NCBI RefSeq assembly: GCF_046297895.1
Contig: NZ_JBKBHC010000005.1
Location: 62,001 to 126,000 of the forward strand
Reading direction: 5' to 3'
Source of the DNA: Ferrovibrio sp046297895
Lineage (GTDB): Bacteria; Pseudomonadota; Alphaproteobacteria; Ferrovibrionales; Ferrovibrionaceae
Length of the DNA stretch: 64,000 nucleotides
Part shown: positions 45,126 through 54,032 of the stretch, piece after piece
How the letters are laid out: the number at the start of each line of letters is the position of its first letter
Numbering within the stretch: position 1 is the first letter of the stretch
Notes under the pieces: generated by a model
Told to the model about the DNA's origin: nothing
What the model saw: the letters and a program-made list of their open reading frames with translations, nothing else
The model's database searches: none
Position numbers and translations under genes: made by a program

Positions 45126-45530
45126 TCAGACCGAGAAGGAATTGCCGCAGCCGCAGCTCTGCTGGGCCAGCGGGTTGGCGATGCGGAAGCCAGCGCCGGA
45201 GAGGTCTTCGACGAAATCGACCTCCGAGCCGCGCAGATAGTCCAGCGACACGGTATCCACCAGCAGGCGGGCACCGTCGCGTTCGATCACCATGTCGTCG
45301 GCGGTGGGGGCGTCGTCGAGGCTGAAGCTGTACTGGAAACCTGAGCAGCCGCCGCCCGAGACGCTGATGCGCAGGGCCAGCGCCGGATTACCTTCCGATT
45401 CGGCCACCTTGCGGATGCGGCGGGCGGCAGAGGCGCTCAGGGTCACCACGGAATCCGCCGTCGCGGCCGGAAGGGGGGCCGTCTGGGGGGCGGTCGTCTG
45501 ACCAGCAGTCTGGGCTGTCGCGTCGCTCAT
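45126..45530 (-). CDS. erpA: iron-sulfur cluster insertion protein ErpA
   Basis: 134 aa. A-type Fe-S carrier with the three conserved cysteines: C62 in GGGCSGFQY and C126/C128 in SCGCGNSFSV. A low-complexity Ala/Thr/Gln leader of about 27 residues precedes the HesB domain (VVTLSASAARRIRKV). Delivers clusters to apo-proteins; possible local clients include ilvD and the family 5 UDG. Divergent from argS. Confidence 0.93.
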   Translation of the reverse strand: MSDATAQTAGQTTAPQTAPLPAATADSVVTLSASAARRIRKVAESEGNPALALRISVSGGGCSGFQYSFSLDDAPTADDMVIERDGARLLVDTVSLDYLRGSEVDFVEDLSGAGFRIANPLAQQSCGCGNSFSV

Positions 45531-45738
45531 CGGGGGTTTACACTCGGTTTACCAATAATTTGCCACATTGCCAGAGCAATTTAGGGACCCGGGCGCGGAA
45601 GTCAATTTCGCCCGGTATTATCTCATTGGCGCAGTATTCGGGCCGGGCATTTGGGCGCGTTGCGGCCGGAAGGGGCAGCCGGTAGTGTCCGCCCCGATTT
45701 TTGGCCCCGTTTTGGGATTTACAGAAAAGCCTTCCGCA

Positions 45739-47490
45739 ATGAACGTTTTCACCGATTTCCGCCGCGCCATCATGGCCGCCGTGCACAGCCTGTCCGAGCA
45801 GGGCGTGCTGGCCGGCGAACTGCCGCTGTCTGCCATCGCGGTCGAACCGCCGCGCGATCCGGCCCATGGCGACCTGGCGACCAACGTCGCCATGGTGCTG
45901 GGCAAGCCCGCCGGCATGGCGCCGCGCGCGCTGGCCGAAAAACTGAAACCCCTGCTGGAAGCCCATCCGGCCGTCACCGCTGTCGAGATCGCCGGTCCAG
46001 GCTTCATCAACCTGCGCCTCAAGCCCGAACACTGGCAGCAGCAGGTGGCGGTGATCCTGCGTGCCGGCAAGGCCTATGGCGACAGCGATATCGGCCAGGG
46101 CGAGCCGGTGAACGTGGAATACGTGTCGGCCAATCCGACCGGGCCGATGCATGTGGGTCATTGCCGTGGCGCCGTATTTGGCGACGCGCTGGCCGCCCTG
46201 CTGGACAAGGCGGGCTTCCAGGTGGCGCGCGAATACTACATCAACGATGCCGGCGCCCAGGTGGACGTGCTGGCCCGTTCGGCGCATCTGCGCTACCGCG
46301 AGGCCTTGGGCGAGAGCATCACGATCCCTGAAGGCCTGTATCCGGGCGACTACCTGAAGCCGCTGGGCGCGGCGCTGGCGCAGAAATACGGCGACAAATA
46401 CAAGACCGCGCCGGATTCCGAATGGCTGCCGCTGTTCCGCAAGGAAGCCACCGAGGCGATGATGGCGATGATCCGCGACGACCTCGCGGCGCTGAACATC
46501 CATCATGCCGTATTCACCTCGGAAAAGGCGCTGCATGACAGCGGCGCGGTGCAGGGCGCCTTCGACCGCCTGAAGCAGCGCGGCCTGATCTATACTGGCG
46601 TGCTGGAGCCGCCCAAGGGCAAGACGCCCGACGACTACGAGGCGCGGCCGCAGGAATTGTTCAAGGCCAGCGAGTTCGGCGACGAGACCGACCGGCCGCT
46701 GAAGAAGTCGGATGGCTCGTGGACCTATTTCGGCGCCGACATCGCCTATCACGACGACAAATACCGGCGCGGCTTCAAACAGATGATCGACGTCTGGGGC
46801 GCCGACCATGGCGGCTACGTGAAGCGCATGAAGGCGGCCGTAAAGGCCATGTCGAACGGCGAGGCCGAGCTGGACGTCAAGCTGGTGCAGATGGTGAACC
46901 TGCTGGATGGCGGCCAGCCGGTGAAAATGTCGAAGCGGGCCGGCACGTTCGTCACGCTGCGCGATGTGGTGGATGAAGTGGGTAAGGACGTGGTGCGCTT
47001 CATCATGCTGACGCGCAAGAACGACGCGCAGCTCGATTTCGACTTCAAGAAGGTGACGGAACAGTCGAAGGACAATCCGGTTTTCTATGTGCAGTATGCC
47101 CATGCGCGCATCTGCTCGGTGCTGCGCAATGCCGTTTCGGAAGTGCCGGATATCGACACCGAGGATGGCGCCCTGGCCCAGGCCGACATGACGCGGCTGT
47201 CGCATCCATCCGAACTGGCGCTGGTCAAGCTGCTGGCCGGATGGCCGCGGCTGGTGGAGTCCGCGGCCGAGGCGCATGAGCCGCATCGTGTGGCGTTTTA
47301 CCTGCAGGATGTGGCGGCGGCTTTCCATGGCCTGTGGAATGTGGGCCGCGACGATACCAGCGTGCGATTCCTGATCCCCGAGGATCTGCCCCTGACGCGG
47401 GCGCGGCTGGCCATGCTGCGCGCCGTGGCGCTGGTGATTGCCTCGGGACTGTCGGTGATGGGCGTGACGCCTGTCGAAGAGATGAGGTGA
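45739..47490 (+). CDS. argS: arginyl-tRNA synthetase
   Basis: 583 aa from ATG 45739 (MNVFTDFRRAIM); the frame is open back to 45568 but that segment is not family-like. Class I synthetase: N-terminal additional domain to about 110, HVGH (138-141) in NPTGPMHVGHCRG, then KMSKRAGTFVTL and the DALR anticodon-binding domain (YVQYAHARICSVLRNA onward). Heads a cluster typical of alphaproteobacteria, with the SPOR gene 4 nt downstream. Confidence 0.96.
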   Translation: MNVFTDFRRAIMAAVHSLSEQGVLAGELPLSAIAVEPPRDPAHGDLATNVAMVLGKPAGMAPRALAEKLKPLLEAHPAVTAVEIAGPGFINLRLKPEHWQQQVAVILRAGKAYGDSDIGQGEPVNVEYVSANPTGPMHVGHCRGAVFGDALAALLDKAGFQVAREYYINDAGAQVDVLARSAHLRYREALGESITIPEGLYPGDYLKPLGAALAQKYGDKYKTAPDSEWLPLFRKEATEAMMAMIRDDLAALNIHHAVFTSEKALHDSGAVQGAFDRLKQRGLIYTGVLEPPKGKTPDDYEARPQELFKASEFGDETDRPLKKSDGSWTYFGADIAYHDDKYRRGFKQMIDVWGADHGGYVKRMKAAVKAMSNGEAELDVKLVQMVNLLDGGQPVKMSKRAGTFVTLRDVVDEVGKDVVRFIMLTRKNDAQLDFDFKKVTEQSKDNPVFYVQYAHARICSVLRNAVSEVPDIDTEDGALAQADMTRLSHPSELALVKLLAGWPRLVESAAEAHEPHRVAFYLQDVAAAFHGLWNVGRDDTSVRFLIPEDLPLTRARLAMLRAVALVIASGLSVMGVTPVEEMR

Positions 47491-47494
47491 GAGT

Positions 47495-48379
47495 ATGAGC
47501 GATCTGCGCAGCGACCGGGGCTCGCGCCCCGTCCCGAGCGAGCCGGAACAGGTTTCGGGCAGCCCGAAGAAGGTCATCACCGCGGCGATCGCGCTGGGCG
47601 CGGTGGCGGCCTTCGGCATCGGCATCTGGTTCGCCTATGACCAGGGCGTGAAGCGCGGTGCCTCGGGCGCGCCGCCGCTGATCCGCGCCGACCAGGGCCC
47701 GGCGAAAGTCGCGCCGGAAAATCCCGGCGGCATGCAGGTGCCCAACCAGGACAAGCAGATCTACGAACGGCTGGGCGGCAACCAGCAGGCCGCCGCACCG
47801 GGCACTGAACGGCTGTTGCCGCCGCCCGAGCGGCCCTCTGCCGCGCCGACGCAGCCCGGCACAGCCGCCGTTACCGTGCCCAACCGTCCGGCCCCGAATG
47901 CGGTGCCCAACCAGGCACCGTCGACTGCCGCCCTGCCGAACCGCACCGATGCGCCAAGCCCATCGACCCTGAGCGGACCTGCCGCGCCGCAGCCCGTTGC
48001 ACCGAAAACCGACGACAAGCCCGCGGCCGCGCCTGCGGCTTCCGCCGCGCGCGCGCCGATACCGACCGCGCCAACGTCGACGCCGGCACCGGCGCCGGCA
48101 GCGGCCCCGACCGTGGCCGCTGCGCCAGGCGGCAGCGCGAAGATCCAGCTTGCCTCGCTGAAGGACCAGCAGGCTGCGACCGCCACATGGAACCAGTTGC
48201 AGAAAAAATTCCCCGACATCCTCGGCGGCCTGCAGCCGTCGTATGAAAAAGTCGAACTTGCGGGGAAAGGCACCTTCATCCGTCTGCAGGCCGGCCCGCT
48301 GAAGGACCGCAACGCGGCGCAGGCCGCCTGTCAGCAGCTCGCGGCGAAGAACCAGGGCTGCATCGTTGTCGGCCGCTGA
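47495..48379 (+). CDS. SPOR-domain protein
   Basis: 294 aa. A cytoplasmic N-terminus of about 28 residues, one membrane helix (VITAAIALGAVAAFGIGIWF), a Pro/Ala-rich periplasmic linker of about 170 residues and a C-terminal SPOR domain (KIQLASLKDQQAATATWNQL to CIVVGR). SPOR domains bind denuded septal glycan, so it probably localises to the division site. The argS-SPOR-nagZ order is conserved in alphaproteobacteria. Confidence 0.88.
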   Translation: MSDLRSDRGSRPVPSEPEQVSGSPKKVITAAIALGAVAAFGIGIWFAYDQGVKRGASGAPPLIRADQGPAKVAPENPGGMQVPNQDKQIYERLGGNQQAAAPGTERLLPPPERPSAAPTQPGTAAVTVPNRPAPNAVPNQAPSTAALPNRTDAPSPSTLSGPAAPQPVAPKTDDKPAAAPAASAARAPIPTAPTSTPAPAPAAAPTVAAAPGGSAKIQLASLKDQQAATATWNQLQKKFPDILGGLQPSYEKVELAGKGTFIRLQAGPLKDRNAAQAACQQLAAKNQGCIVVGR

Positions 48380-48380
48380 C

Positions 48381-49430
48381 ATGCCACAGACCGACTGGGC
48401 CGCCTATGCGCCTGTGGTGGTCGGCTGCGCCGGCCAGCAATTGACGGCCGAGGAGCGCGTGCTGTTCGGCGTGCGCAAGCCGCTGGGCCTGATCCTGTTC
48501 GCACGCAACATCGACAACCCGGCGCAGGTGAGGGCGCTGATCGCGGATTTTCGCGGCGTGGTCGGGAATCCGCTGGCGCCGGTTCTGATCGACCAGGAAG
48601 GCGGCCGCGTGGCGCGCCTGAAGCCGCCGCACTGGCCGAAATTTCCGGCCGGCGCGGTGTTCGGCCAGCTATACGGCCGCGACCGCAGGGCAGGCGAAGA
48701 GGCGGCCTATCTGAATTATCGCGCCATCGGCGCGGAACTGGCCGCGCTGGGCATCGATGTGGATTGCGCGCCGGTGGCCGACCTGCCCGTGGAAGGCGCC
48801 CATGATGTGATCGGCGACCGTGCCTATGGCCGCGACGCCGAGACGGTCATCGCCATCGGCCGCGCCGTGATGCGCGGCCTGAGCGACAGCGGTGTATTGC
48901 CGGTGATCAAGCATATCCCCGGCCATGGCCGCTCGCATACCGACAGCCATCTTGACCTGCCGGTGGTGAATACCGACCGCGCCACGCTGGAGCGCAGCGA
49001 TTTCGCGCCCTTCGTGGCCCTGCGCGAGGCACCCGGGATCAAACCCTGGGCGATGACCGCCCATATCGTCTACACCGCGCTGGATGCGACGCTGCCGGCG
49101 ACGCTGTCGCCGACGGTGATCGCCGGGACGATCCGCGGCCAGATCGGCTTCGACGGCGTTCTGATCTCGGACGACCTGACCATGAAGGCGCTGAAGGGCA
49201 GCCCGGCGGAAACCGGCCTGGCCTCGCTGAGGGCCGGCTGCGATCTGGTTCTGCATTGCTCGGGCGACCTGCCCGAGATGCAGGCCCTGTTCGCCGCGCT
49301 GCCGCCGATGTCGGATGCCGCCGCCCGCCGCGTGGACATGGCCCGGGCTGGCCTGCCATCCAGGCCGGCGGATATCAACCAGGCCGACCGGGCCAGGCTG
49401 GCGCAACTGCTGGCCCCGGTCGCAGCCTGA
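48381..49430 (+). CDS. nagZ: beta-N-acetylhexosaminidase
   Basis: 349 aa from ATG 48381, one base after the SPOR stop. GH3 family: PVLIDQEGGRVARL, IDVDCAPVADLP, and VIKHIPGHGRSHTDSH, which supplies the Asp-His acid/base dyad, then the nucleophile Asp in LISDDLTMKAL. Removes GlcNAc from 1,6-anhydro-muropeptides in cytosolic peptidoglycan recycling, downstream of lytic transglycosylases such as the one at 8016-10181. Confidence 0.95.
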   Translation: MPQTDWAAYAPVVVGCAGQQLTAEERVLFGVRKPLGLILFARNIDNPAQVRALIADFRGVVGNPLAPVLIDQEGGRVARLKPPHWPKFPAGAVFGQLYGRDRRAGEEAAYLNYRAIGAELAALGIDVDCAPVADLPVEGAHDVIGDRAYGRDAETVIAIGRAVMRGLSDSGVLPVIKHIPGHGRSHTDSHLDLPVVNTDRATLERSDFAPFVALREAPGIKPWAMTAHIVYTALDATLPATLSPTVIAGTIRGQIGFDGVLISDDLTMKALKGSPAETGLASLRAGCDLVLHCSGDLPEMQALFAALPPMSDAAARRVDMARAGLPSRPADINQADRARLAQLLAPVAA

Positions 49431-49431
49431 C

Positions 49432-50127
49432 ATGCTGGACGACATTGCCGGCTTCCTGTTCGCGGCCTCCACCTGGATTCTGCCCGCTCTGCTGGCGATC
49501 ACGTTGCACGAGGCAGCCCATGGCTGGGTGGCCTGGAAGATGGGCGACGATACCGCCATGCGAATGGGGCGGGTGAGTTTCAACCCGCTGCGGCATGTCG
49601 ATCCGATGGGGACGGTGGTGGTGCCTGGCCTGCTGCTGCTGTTCAAGGCGCCGTTCCTGTTCGGCTGGGCCAAGCCGGTGCCGGTGGATTTCTGGAAGCT
49701 GCCTTCGCCGCGGCGCGACATGGCCGTGGTGGCCATAGCGGGCCCGGGGGTGAACCTGGCCCAGGCCTATGCCGCCATGCTGCTGTTCCACATGCTGCCA
49801 TTGTTTGGCGGGCTGCCTGATGCCTGGATCGCCGCAAACCTTGAAAATGCCATAGCAATCAACCTGATATTGTGTGTTTTTAATATGATACCTCTGCCAC
49901 CGCTGGATGGGGGCAGGGTGGCGGTGGGCTGGCTGCCGCTGGCACTGGCACGACCCTTGGCCCGGCTGGAACCCTATGGCATGGTCATCCTGCTGATTCT
50001 GCTGCTGGTCGTCCCGCTGGCGGCGCGCGAATTCGGCTCCGACTGGAATCCGTTGTTCGAGCTGATCACCCCGATCGTCGCCGGCCTGCGGGATATCCTG
50101 CTTGAGTTGTCCGGGCATAGCGGCTAA
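49432..50127 (+). CDS. site-2 protease-like M50 zinc metallopeptidase
   Basis: 231 aa from ATG 49432, one base after nagZ. Membrane protein with the zinc motif HEAAHGW in the first helix (LLAITLHEAAHG) and the third ligand in FNMIPLPPLDGGRV. No PDZ domain, so it belongs to the short FtsH/SREBP-M50 subgroup rather than RseP. Substrates unknown. It sits within the nagZ-scpA interval, in the same operon. Confidence 0.9.
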   Translation: MLDDIAGFLFAASTWILPALLAITLHEAAHGWVAWKMGDDTAMRMGRVSFNPLRHVDPMGTVVVPGLLLLFKAPFLFGWAKPVPVDFWKLPSPRRDMAVVAIAGPGVNLAQAYAAMLLFHMLPLFGGLPDAWIAANLENAIAINLILCVFNMIPLPPLDGGRVAVGWLPLALARPLARLEPYGMVILLILLLVVPLAAREFGSDWNPLFELITPIVAGLRDILLELSGHSG

Positions 50128-50157
50128 CAACCGCGGCCCAACCTGGATCTGAGGCCC

Positions 50158-51030
50158 GTGACCGAAGCCGCCGACACTCCCGCTGCCTCCGCCGCCGAAT
50201 CCTTCGAGCCGGCGCATCGCGATGGCCTGGCCGAGGGGCCGGACGGTGTGCGGGTCGGCGAGCAATTCGTTCTCAGTCTCGATGTCTTCGAGGGCCCGCT
50301 CGACGTTCTGCTGACGCTGGCGCGCGAGCAGAAGGTGGACCTGCGCAAAATCTCGATCCTGGCGCTGGCCGAGCAGTACCTGACCTTCATCGCCGAGCTG
50401 CGCAAGGTGCGCATCGAGATCGCCGCCGACTACCTGGTGATGGCCGCCTGGCTGGCCTACCTGAAGTCGCGCCTGCTGGTGCCCGAGCCGGAGAAGGAGG
50501 GCGAGCCTTCCGGCGCCGACATGGCGGCCCGCCTGGCGCTGCAGCTCCAGAAACTGGAGGCCATGCGCCGTGTCGCCGACCAGCTTCTGAACCGCGACCA
50601 AGTCGGCCTGGCCATGTTCCTGCGCGGCAAGCCCGAGGGCGTGCGGGTCATCCGCAAATCGGTCTACAACGCCACGCTATACGAACTGCTCAAGGCCTAT
50701 GCCGAATTCCGGGCCTCCAAGGGCTCGTCGGAAGTGCTGACCATGAAAATGGCGCGCCGCCGCATCGTGTCGGTGGAAGAGGCGCTGGCGCGGCTGCGCA
50801 ACATGATCGGCCAGATCCCCGACTGGGCCACCCTGCAGGCCTTCCTGCCGGTCGAACTGGACGATCCGTTCACCGTGCGCTCGGCGCTGGCCTCTACGTT
50901 CAACGCCAGCCTCGAAATGGCCAAACAGGGCCTGATCGAATTGAAACAGGTGCAGACCTTCGGTCCCATCTATATCCGCCGCGGCCAGGGCAACATGCCG
51001 GCCGAGGCTGCTGCCAATCCGGAAGAGTAA
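50158..51030 (+). CDS. scpA: segregation and condensation protein A
   Basis: 290 aa, GTG start. Kleisin that bridges the SMC dimer in chromosome condensation. Hallmarks: LSLDVFEGPLDVLLTLAREQKVDLRKI in pieces, YLVMAAWLAYLKSRLLVP, and a C-terminal winged helix (STFNASLEMAKQGLIELKQ). scpB follows after 6 nt; smc is not in the window. Confidence 0.94.
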   Translation: MTEAADTPAASAAESFEPAHRDGLAEGPDGVRVGEQFVLSLDVFEGPLDVLLTLAREQKVDLRKISILALAEQYLTFIAELRKVRIEIAADYLVMAAWLAYLKSRLLVPEPEKEGEPSGADMAARLALQLQKLEAMRRVADQLLNRDQVGLAMFLRGKPEGVRVIRKSVYNATLYELLKAYAEFRASKGSSEVLTMKMARRRIVSVEEALARLRNMIGQIPDWATLQAFLPVELDDPFTVRSALASTFNASLEMAKQGLIELKQVQTFGPIYIRRGQGNMPAEAAANPEE

Positions 51031-51036
51031 GACGTC

Positions 51037-52122
51037 ATGCAGTCGAACGACGCGTTGCCGGTCGGAGAAGACCGGCTGGAGGATGAAATCGAGATCGCCG
51101 CCGCCCCGGGGAATGCCGAGGAGGAGGACGAGATTCTGGCCTCTGCCCCCGCGCCCAAGCGCGATGCGGATGACGACGACGATGACGATGACGGCGATGA
51201 CGAGTCCGATGACGACGATGATGATGATTCGGACGACGATGACGACTTCGACGAAGACGACGAAGATGAAGACGATGACGATGACGACGATGACGACGGC
51301 GATGATGAGGCGGATAACGCCGTAGCCGAGGCGCCGCCGGCCGCGCCGTCGCGCCGCCGCAAGGCGGAAGCCGCCGCGGAAGACGATGATGCCGATGACG
51401 AGACGGCGCCGGCGCAGACCGACGAGGAGCGCGAGGCCGCTTTTGCCGCTGCGATCCGCATGGCAGAGGCCTTGCTGTTTGCCGCCGCCGAGCCGCTGGA
51501 CGAGGCCACCCTGCGCAAACGCCTGCCGAAAGGCACCCGCGTGCCGGCCGTGCTGGCCGCACTGGAAGACCAGTACCGTCCGCGTGGCGTGAACCTGAAA
51601 AAAGTGGCCGGGCGCTGGGCCTTCATGACCGCGCCGGACCTGCAGCACATGCTGGAAGAGCATCGCCAGGTGCAGCGCAAGCTGTCGCGCGCCGCGATCG
51701 AGACGCTGGCGATCATCGCCTATCATCAGCCCTGCACCCGCGCCGAGATCGAAGACATCCGCGGCGTGTCACTCAGCCGCGGCACGCTGGACGTGCTGAT
51801 GGAAGCCAACTGGGTGAAGGTACGCGGCCGCCGCCGGGTGCCGGGACGCCCGGTGACCTATGGCATCACCGACGAGTTCCTGGTGCATTTCGGCCTGGAA
51901 AGCGCCGATGCCCTGCCGGGCATCGAGGAACTGCGTGCCTCGGGCCTGCTCGAGGCTCTGCCGGCCTCGGGCGGCATCCCGATGCCGGGCGAGGCACTGG
52001 ACACTGCGCCGGAAGACCCGCTGGACGACGACGACGACGGCCGCGAGTTCCTGGAGCCGCTGGTCGACGAGGGGGCCGACGCCAGGAAGGCCGAGGCGAA
52101 AGCGTCCGACGGCGATGCCTGA
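51037..52122 (+). CDS. scpB: SMC-Scp complex subunit ScpB with long acidic N-terminal tract
   Basis: 361 aa. The conserved ScpB double winged helix runs from about residue 138 (AIRMAEALLFAAAEPLDEATL) to 290, including IETLAIIAYHQPCTRAEIEDIRGV. The first ~130 residues contain a run rich in Asp encoded by GAC/GAT (roughly 45-95), with few other residues, and a further acidic C-terminal tail. Typical ScpB is about 180-250 aa. It dimerises and binds ScpA. The 3' end overlaps the ABC ATPase start by 8 nt. Confidence 0.92.
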   Translation: MQSNDALPVGEDRLEDEIEIAAAPGNAEEEDEILASAPAPKRDADDDDDDDDGDDESDDDDDDDSDDDDDFDEDDEDEDDDDDDDDDGDDEADNAVAEAPPAAPSRRRKAEAAAEDDDADDETAPAQTDEEREAAFAAAIRMAEALLFAAAEPLDEATLRKRLPKGTRVPAVLAALEDQYRPRGVNLKKVAGRWAFMTAPDLQHMLEEHRQVQRKLSRAAIETLAIIAYHQPCTRAEIEDIRGVSLSRGTLDVLMEANWVKVRGRRRVPGRPVTYGITDEFLVHFGLESADALPGIEELRASGLLEALPASGGIPMPGEALDTAPEDPLDDDDDGREFLEPLVDEGADARKAEAKASDGDA

Positions 52123-53167
52123 GACGGCCGGGGCTGCGGCCGGGCTTGTACTGACCGGCGTGAGTCACCGCTACGGCGCCCGCCTGGCGGTGGACAATGT
52201 CAGCCTGACAGTGGCGCGCGGCGAGATACTCGGCCTGCTCGGCCCCTCGGGCTGCGGCAAATCCACCACTTTGCGCCTGGCCGCCGGACTGGAAGATCTG
52301 CAACAGGGCGAGGTGCGCATCGGCGGCGAGATCATGGCCGGATCTGGACGCAGCGTGCCCACCGAGCAGCGCCATGTCGGCATGGTTTTCCAGGACCACG
52401 CCCTGTTCCCGCATCTGACCGTGGCCGACAACATCGCCTTCGGGCTGGGCCGTCTGCCGGCGGCCGAGCGGCGCAAACGCGCCGAATACTGGGCCGGGCG
52501 GCTTGGCCTGGGCGGACATGTCGACAATTATCCGCACCGCCTCTCCGGCGGCGAGCAGCAGCGCGTGGCGCTGGCCCGCGCCATGGCGCCCGAGCCGCGC
52601 GTGATGCTGCTGGACGAACCCTTCTCCAGCCTCGACAGCCGGCTGCGCGACCAGATCCGCGACGAGACGGTGCAGGTGCTGAAGCAGACGGGCACGGCGA
52701 CCCTGCTGGTGACGCATGATCCGGAAGAGGCGATGCGCATGGGCGACCGCATCGCCATCATGCAGGCCGGCCGGATCGAGCAGGTCGACACGCCGGACCG
52801 CGTCTATGCCGCGCCGACCACGCCTTTCGTGGCGCGGTTCCTGAGCGAGACCAATGAAATCCGCCTGCGGGTGACCGGTGGCCGGGTCGAGACGCCTTTC
52901 GGCTTCCTGCCGGCAGCAGGACTGGGCGAGGGCAGCGAGGCGCTGGTGATGTTCCGCCCCGAGGCCCTGCAGGAGCGCGAAAACGGCGCGGGGCTGGCGA
53001 TGCGGGTCGAGCGCGCGACCGCCCTGGGCGCCTATCGCCGGCTGGAAGTGAGCGCGGGCGCGCTGCGCTTTGCCGCCCGGCTGCCGGCCGGGGCGCTGCC
53101 GGCGGCGGGAACGACCCTGCATTTGGGACTTAATCCGTCGTCCTGCTTCGTTTTTCCGGCGACCTGA
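52115..53167 (+). CDS. ABC transporter ATP-binding protein (iron/spermidine-type)
   Basis: 350 aa from ATG 52115; a longer frame back to 51860 lies inside scpB and is rejected. Walker A GPSGCGKST, Q-loop VFQDHALFPHL, signature RLSGGEQQRVALARA, Walker B VMLLDEPFSSLD, switch His in LLVTHDPEEA, then a C-terminal TOBE-like domain. Resembles FbpC/PotA-type importer ATPases. No permease or binding protein adjoins it, so it serves a transporter elsewhere. Its place between scpB and tatA is not the usual order. Confidence 0.9.
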   Translation: MPETAGAAAGLVLTGVSHRYGARLAVDNVSLTVARGEILGLLGPSGCGKSTTLRLAAGLEDLQQGEVRIGGEIMAGSGRSVPTEQRHVGMVFQDHALFPHLTVADNIAFGLGRLPAAERRKRAEYWAGRLGLGGHVDNYPHRLSGGEQQRVALARAMAPEPRVMLLDEPFSSLDSRLRDQIRDETVQVLKQTGTATLLVTHDPEEAMRMGDRIAIMQAGRIEQVDTPDRVYAAPTTPFVARFLSETNEIRLRVTGGRVETPFGFLPAAGLGEGSEALVMFRPEALQERENGAGLAMRVERATALGAYRRLEVSAGALRFAARLPAGALPAAGTTLHLGLNPSSCFVFPAT

Positions 53168-53254
53168 GGCCGACGTCTACCACACGAAATTGGGGGCGGA
53201 AGATTGCCTTCGGCGCGCTATCTCTGCCATAGTGCCGCCTTGCATCGGCAGGCG

Positions 53255-53274
53255 CCGCCCCGCAGACGGGGCGG
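53255..53274 (+). other. stem-loop in the tatA leader
   Basis: CCGCCCC/GGGGCGG perfect stem with a 6-nt loop, six bases before the AGGAGG ribosome-binding site of tatA. There is no T-run, so it is not a classic terminator; it may influence tatA translation or the 3' end of the ABC message. Confidence 0.5.
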
Positions 53275-53295
53275 TCCGCAGGAGGAGATAAGGGT

Positions 53296-53562
53296 ATGGG
53301 TACGTTCAGTTTTTGGCACTGGCTGATTGTTCTGCTGGTGATCCTGATCATCTTCGGCGCCGGCAAGCTGCCGAAGGTGGCCGGCGACCTCGCCTCGGGC
53401 ATCAAGAATTTCCGCAAGGGCATGAAGGAAGAGGGCGAGGACAAGTCCGCCGCCGGCCAGCAGCCCCCGGTGATCAACCAGCAGGCCCAGCCGACCGGCG
53501 GGACCGCAGCCCCGAACAGCGCCCCGGTGGGCCAGCCGGCCGACAAGACCGCGCAGAACTGA
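53296..53562 (+). CDS. tatA: Sec-independent translocase subunit TatA
   Basis: 88 aa, strong AGGAGG ribosome-binding site. One membrane helix (WHWLIVLLVILIIFGAGKLP), hinge Gly, amphipathic helix (GDLASGIKNFRKGMKEE) and a polar tail. Forms the export channel for folded proteins; likely local clients are PhoX and the peptide-binding protein with RR signals. First gene of tatABC. Confidence 0.96.
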   Translation: MGTFSFWHWLIVLLVILIIFGAGKLPKVAGDLASGIKNFRKGMKEEGEDKSAAGQQPPVINQQAQPTGGTAAPNSAPVGQPADKTAQN

Positions 53563-53624
53563 TCATGGATCGCCGCGACGGCCATACCGGCGCGGACGAG
53601 CAGCGGAAAGCAGCGTAGGCGGCG

Positions 53625-54032
53625 ATGTTCGACATTGCCTGGTCGGAACTCGGAGTGATCGCGGTGGTGGCGCTGGTCGTCATCGGCCCGAAAGACCTGC
53701 CCAAGGTGCTGCGCACGGTTGGCCAGTGGACCGCGAAGGCGCGCTCGATGGCGCGCGAATTCCAGAGCGGCCTCGACGACATGGTGCGCGAGGCCGAGCT
53801 GGACGACCTGCGCAAGGCGGCCAAGCAGGTCAGCGATTTCTCCATCGAGAACGAAGTGAAGAAGACCTTCGACCCCGACGGGTCGCTGGAAAAGCAGTTC
53901 GCCGAGCATAACCAGGCGATCATGGACGCGACCAAGGAGATGGATGTTTCCAAGGACATCTCCGGGCCTGTAGAACCGGCCGCGCCCGAGCCTGCGGATG
54001 CCGCCCCGGCCAAGACCGAGACCAAACCGTGA
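53625..54032 (+). CDS. tatB: Sec-independent translocase subunit TatB
   Basis: 135 aa. Opens MFDIAWSELGVIAVVALVVIGPKDLP with the Glu at position 8 and the GPKDLP hinge typical of TatB, then a long amphipathic and coiled region and a Pro/Ala tail. Forms the Tat receptor with TatC. The stop overlaps the GTG start of tatC. Confidence 0.95.
   Translation: MFDIAWSELGVIAVVALVVIGPKDLPKVLRTVGQWTAKARSMAREFQSGLDDMVREAELDDLRKAAKQVSDFSIENEVKKTFDPDGSLEKQFAEHNQAIMDATKEMDVSKDISGPVEPAAPEPADAAPAKTETKP

Noticed and set aside
45538..47625. 695-codon minus-strand frame opposite argS
   Set aside because: Antisense shadow of argS, rich in His/Gln/Arg with no motif.
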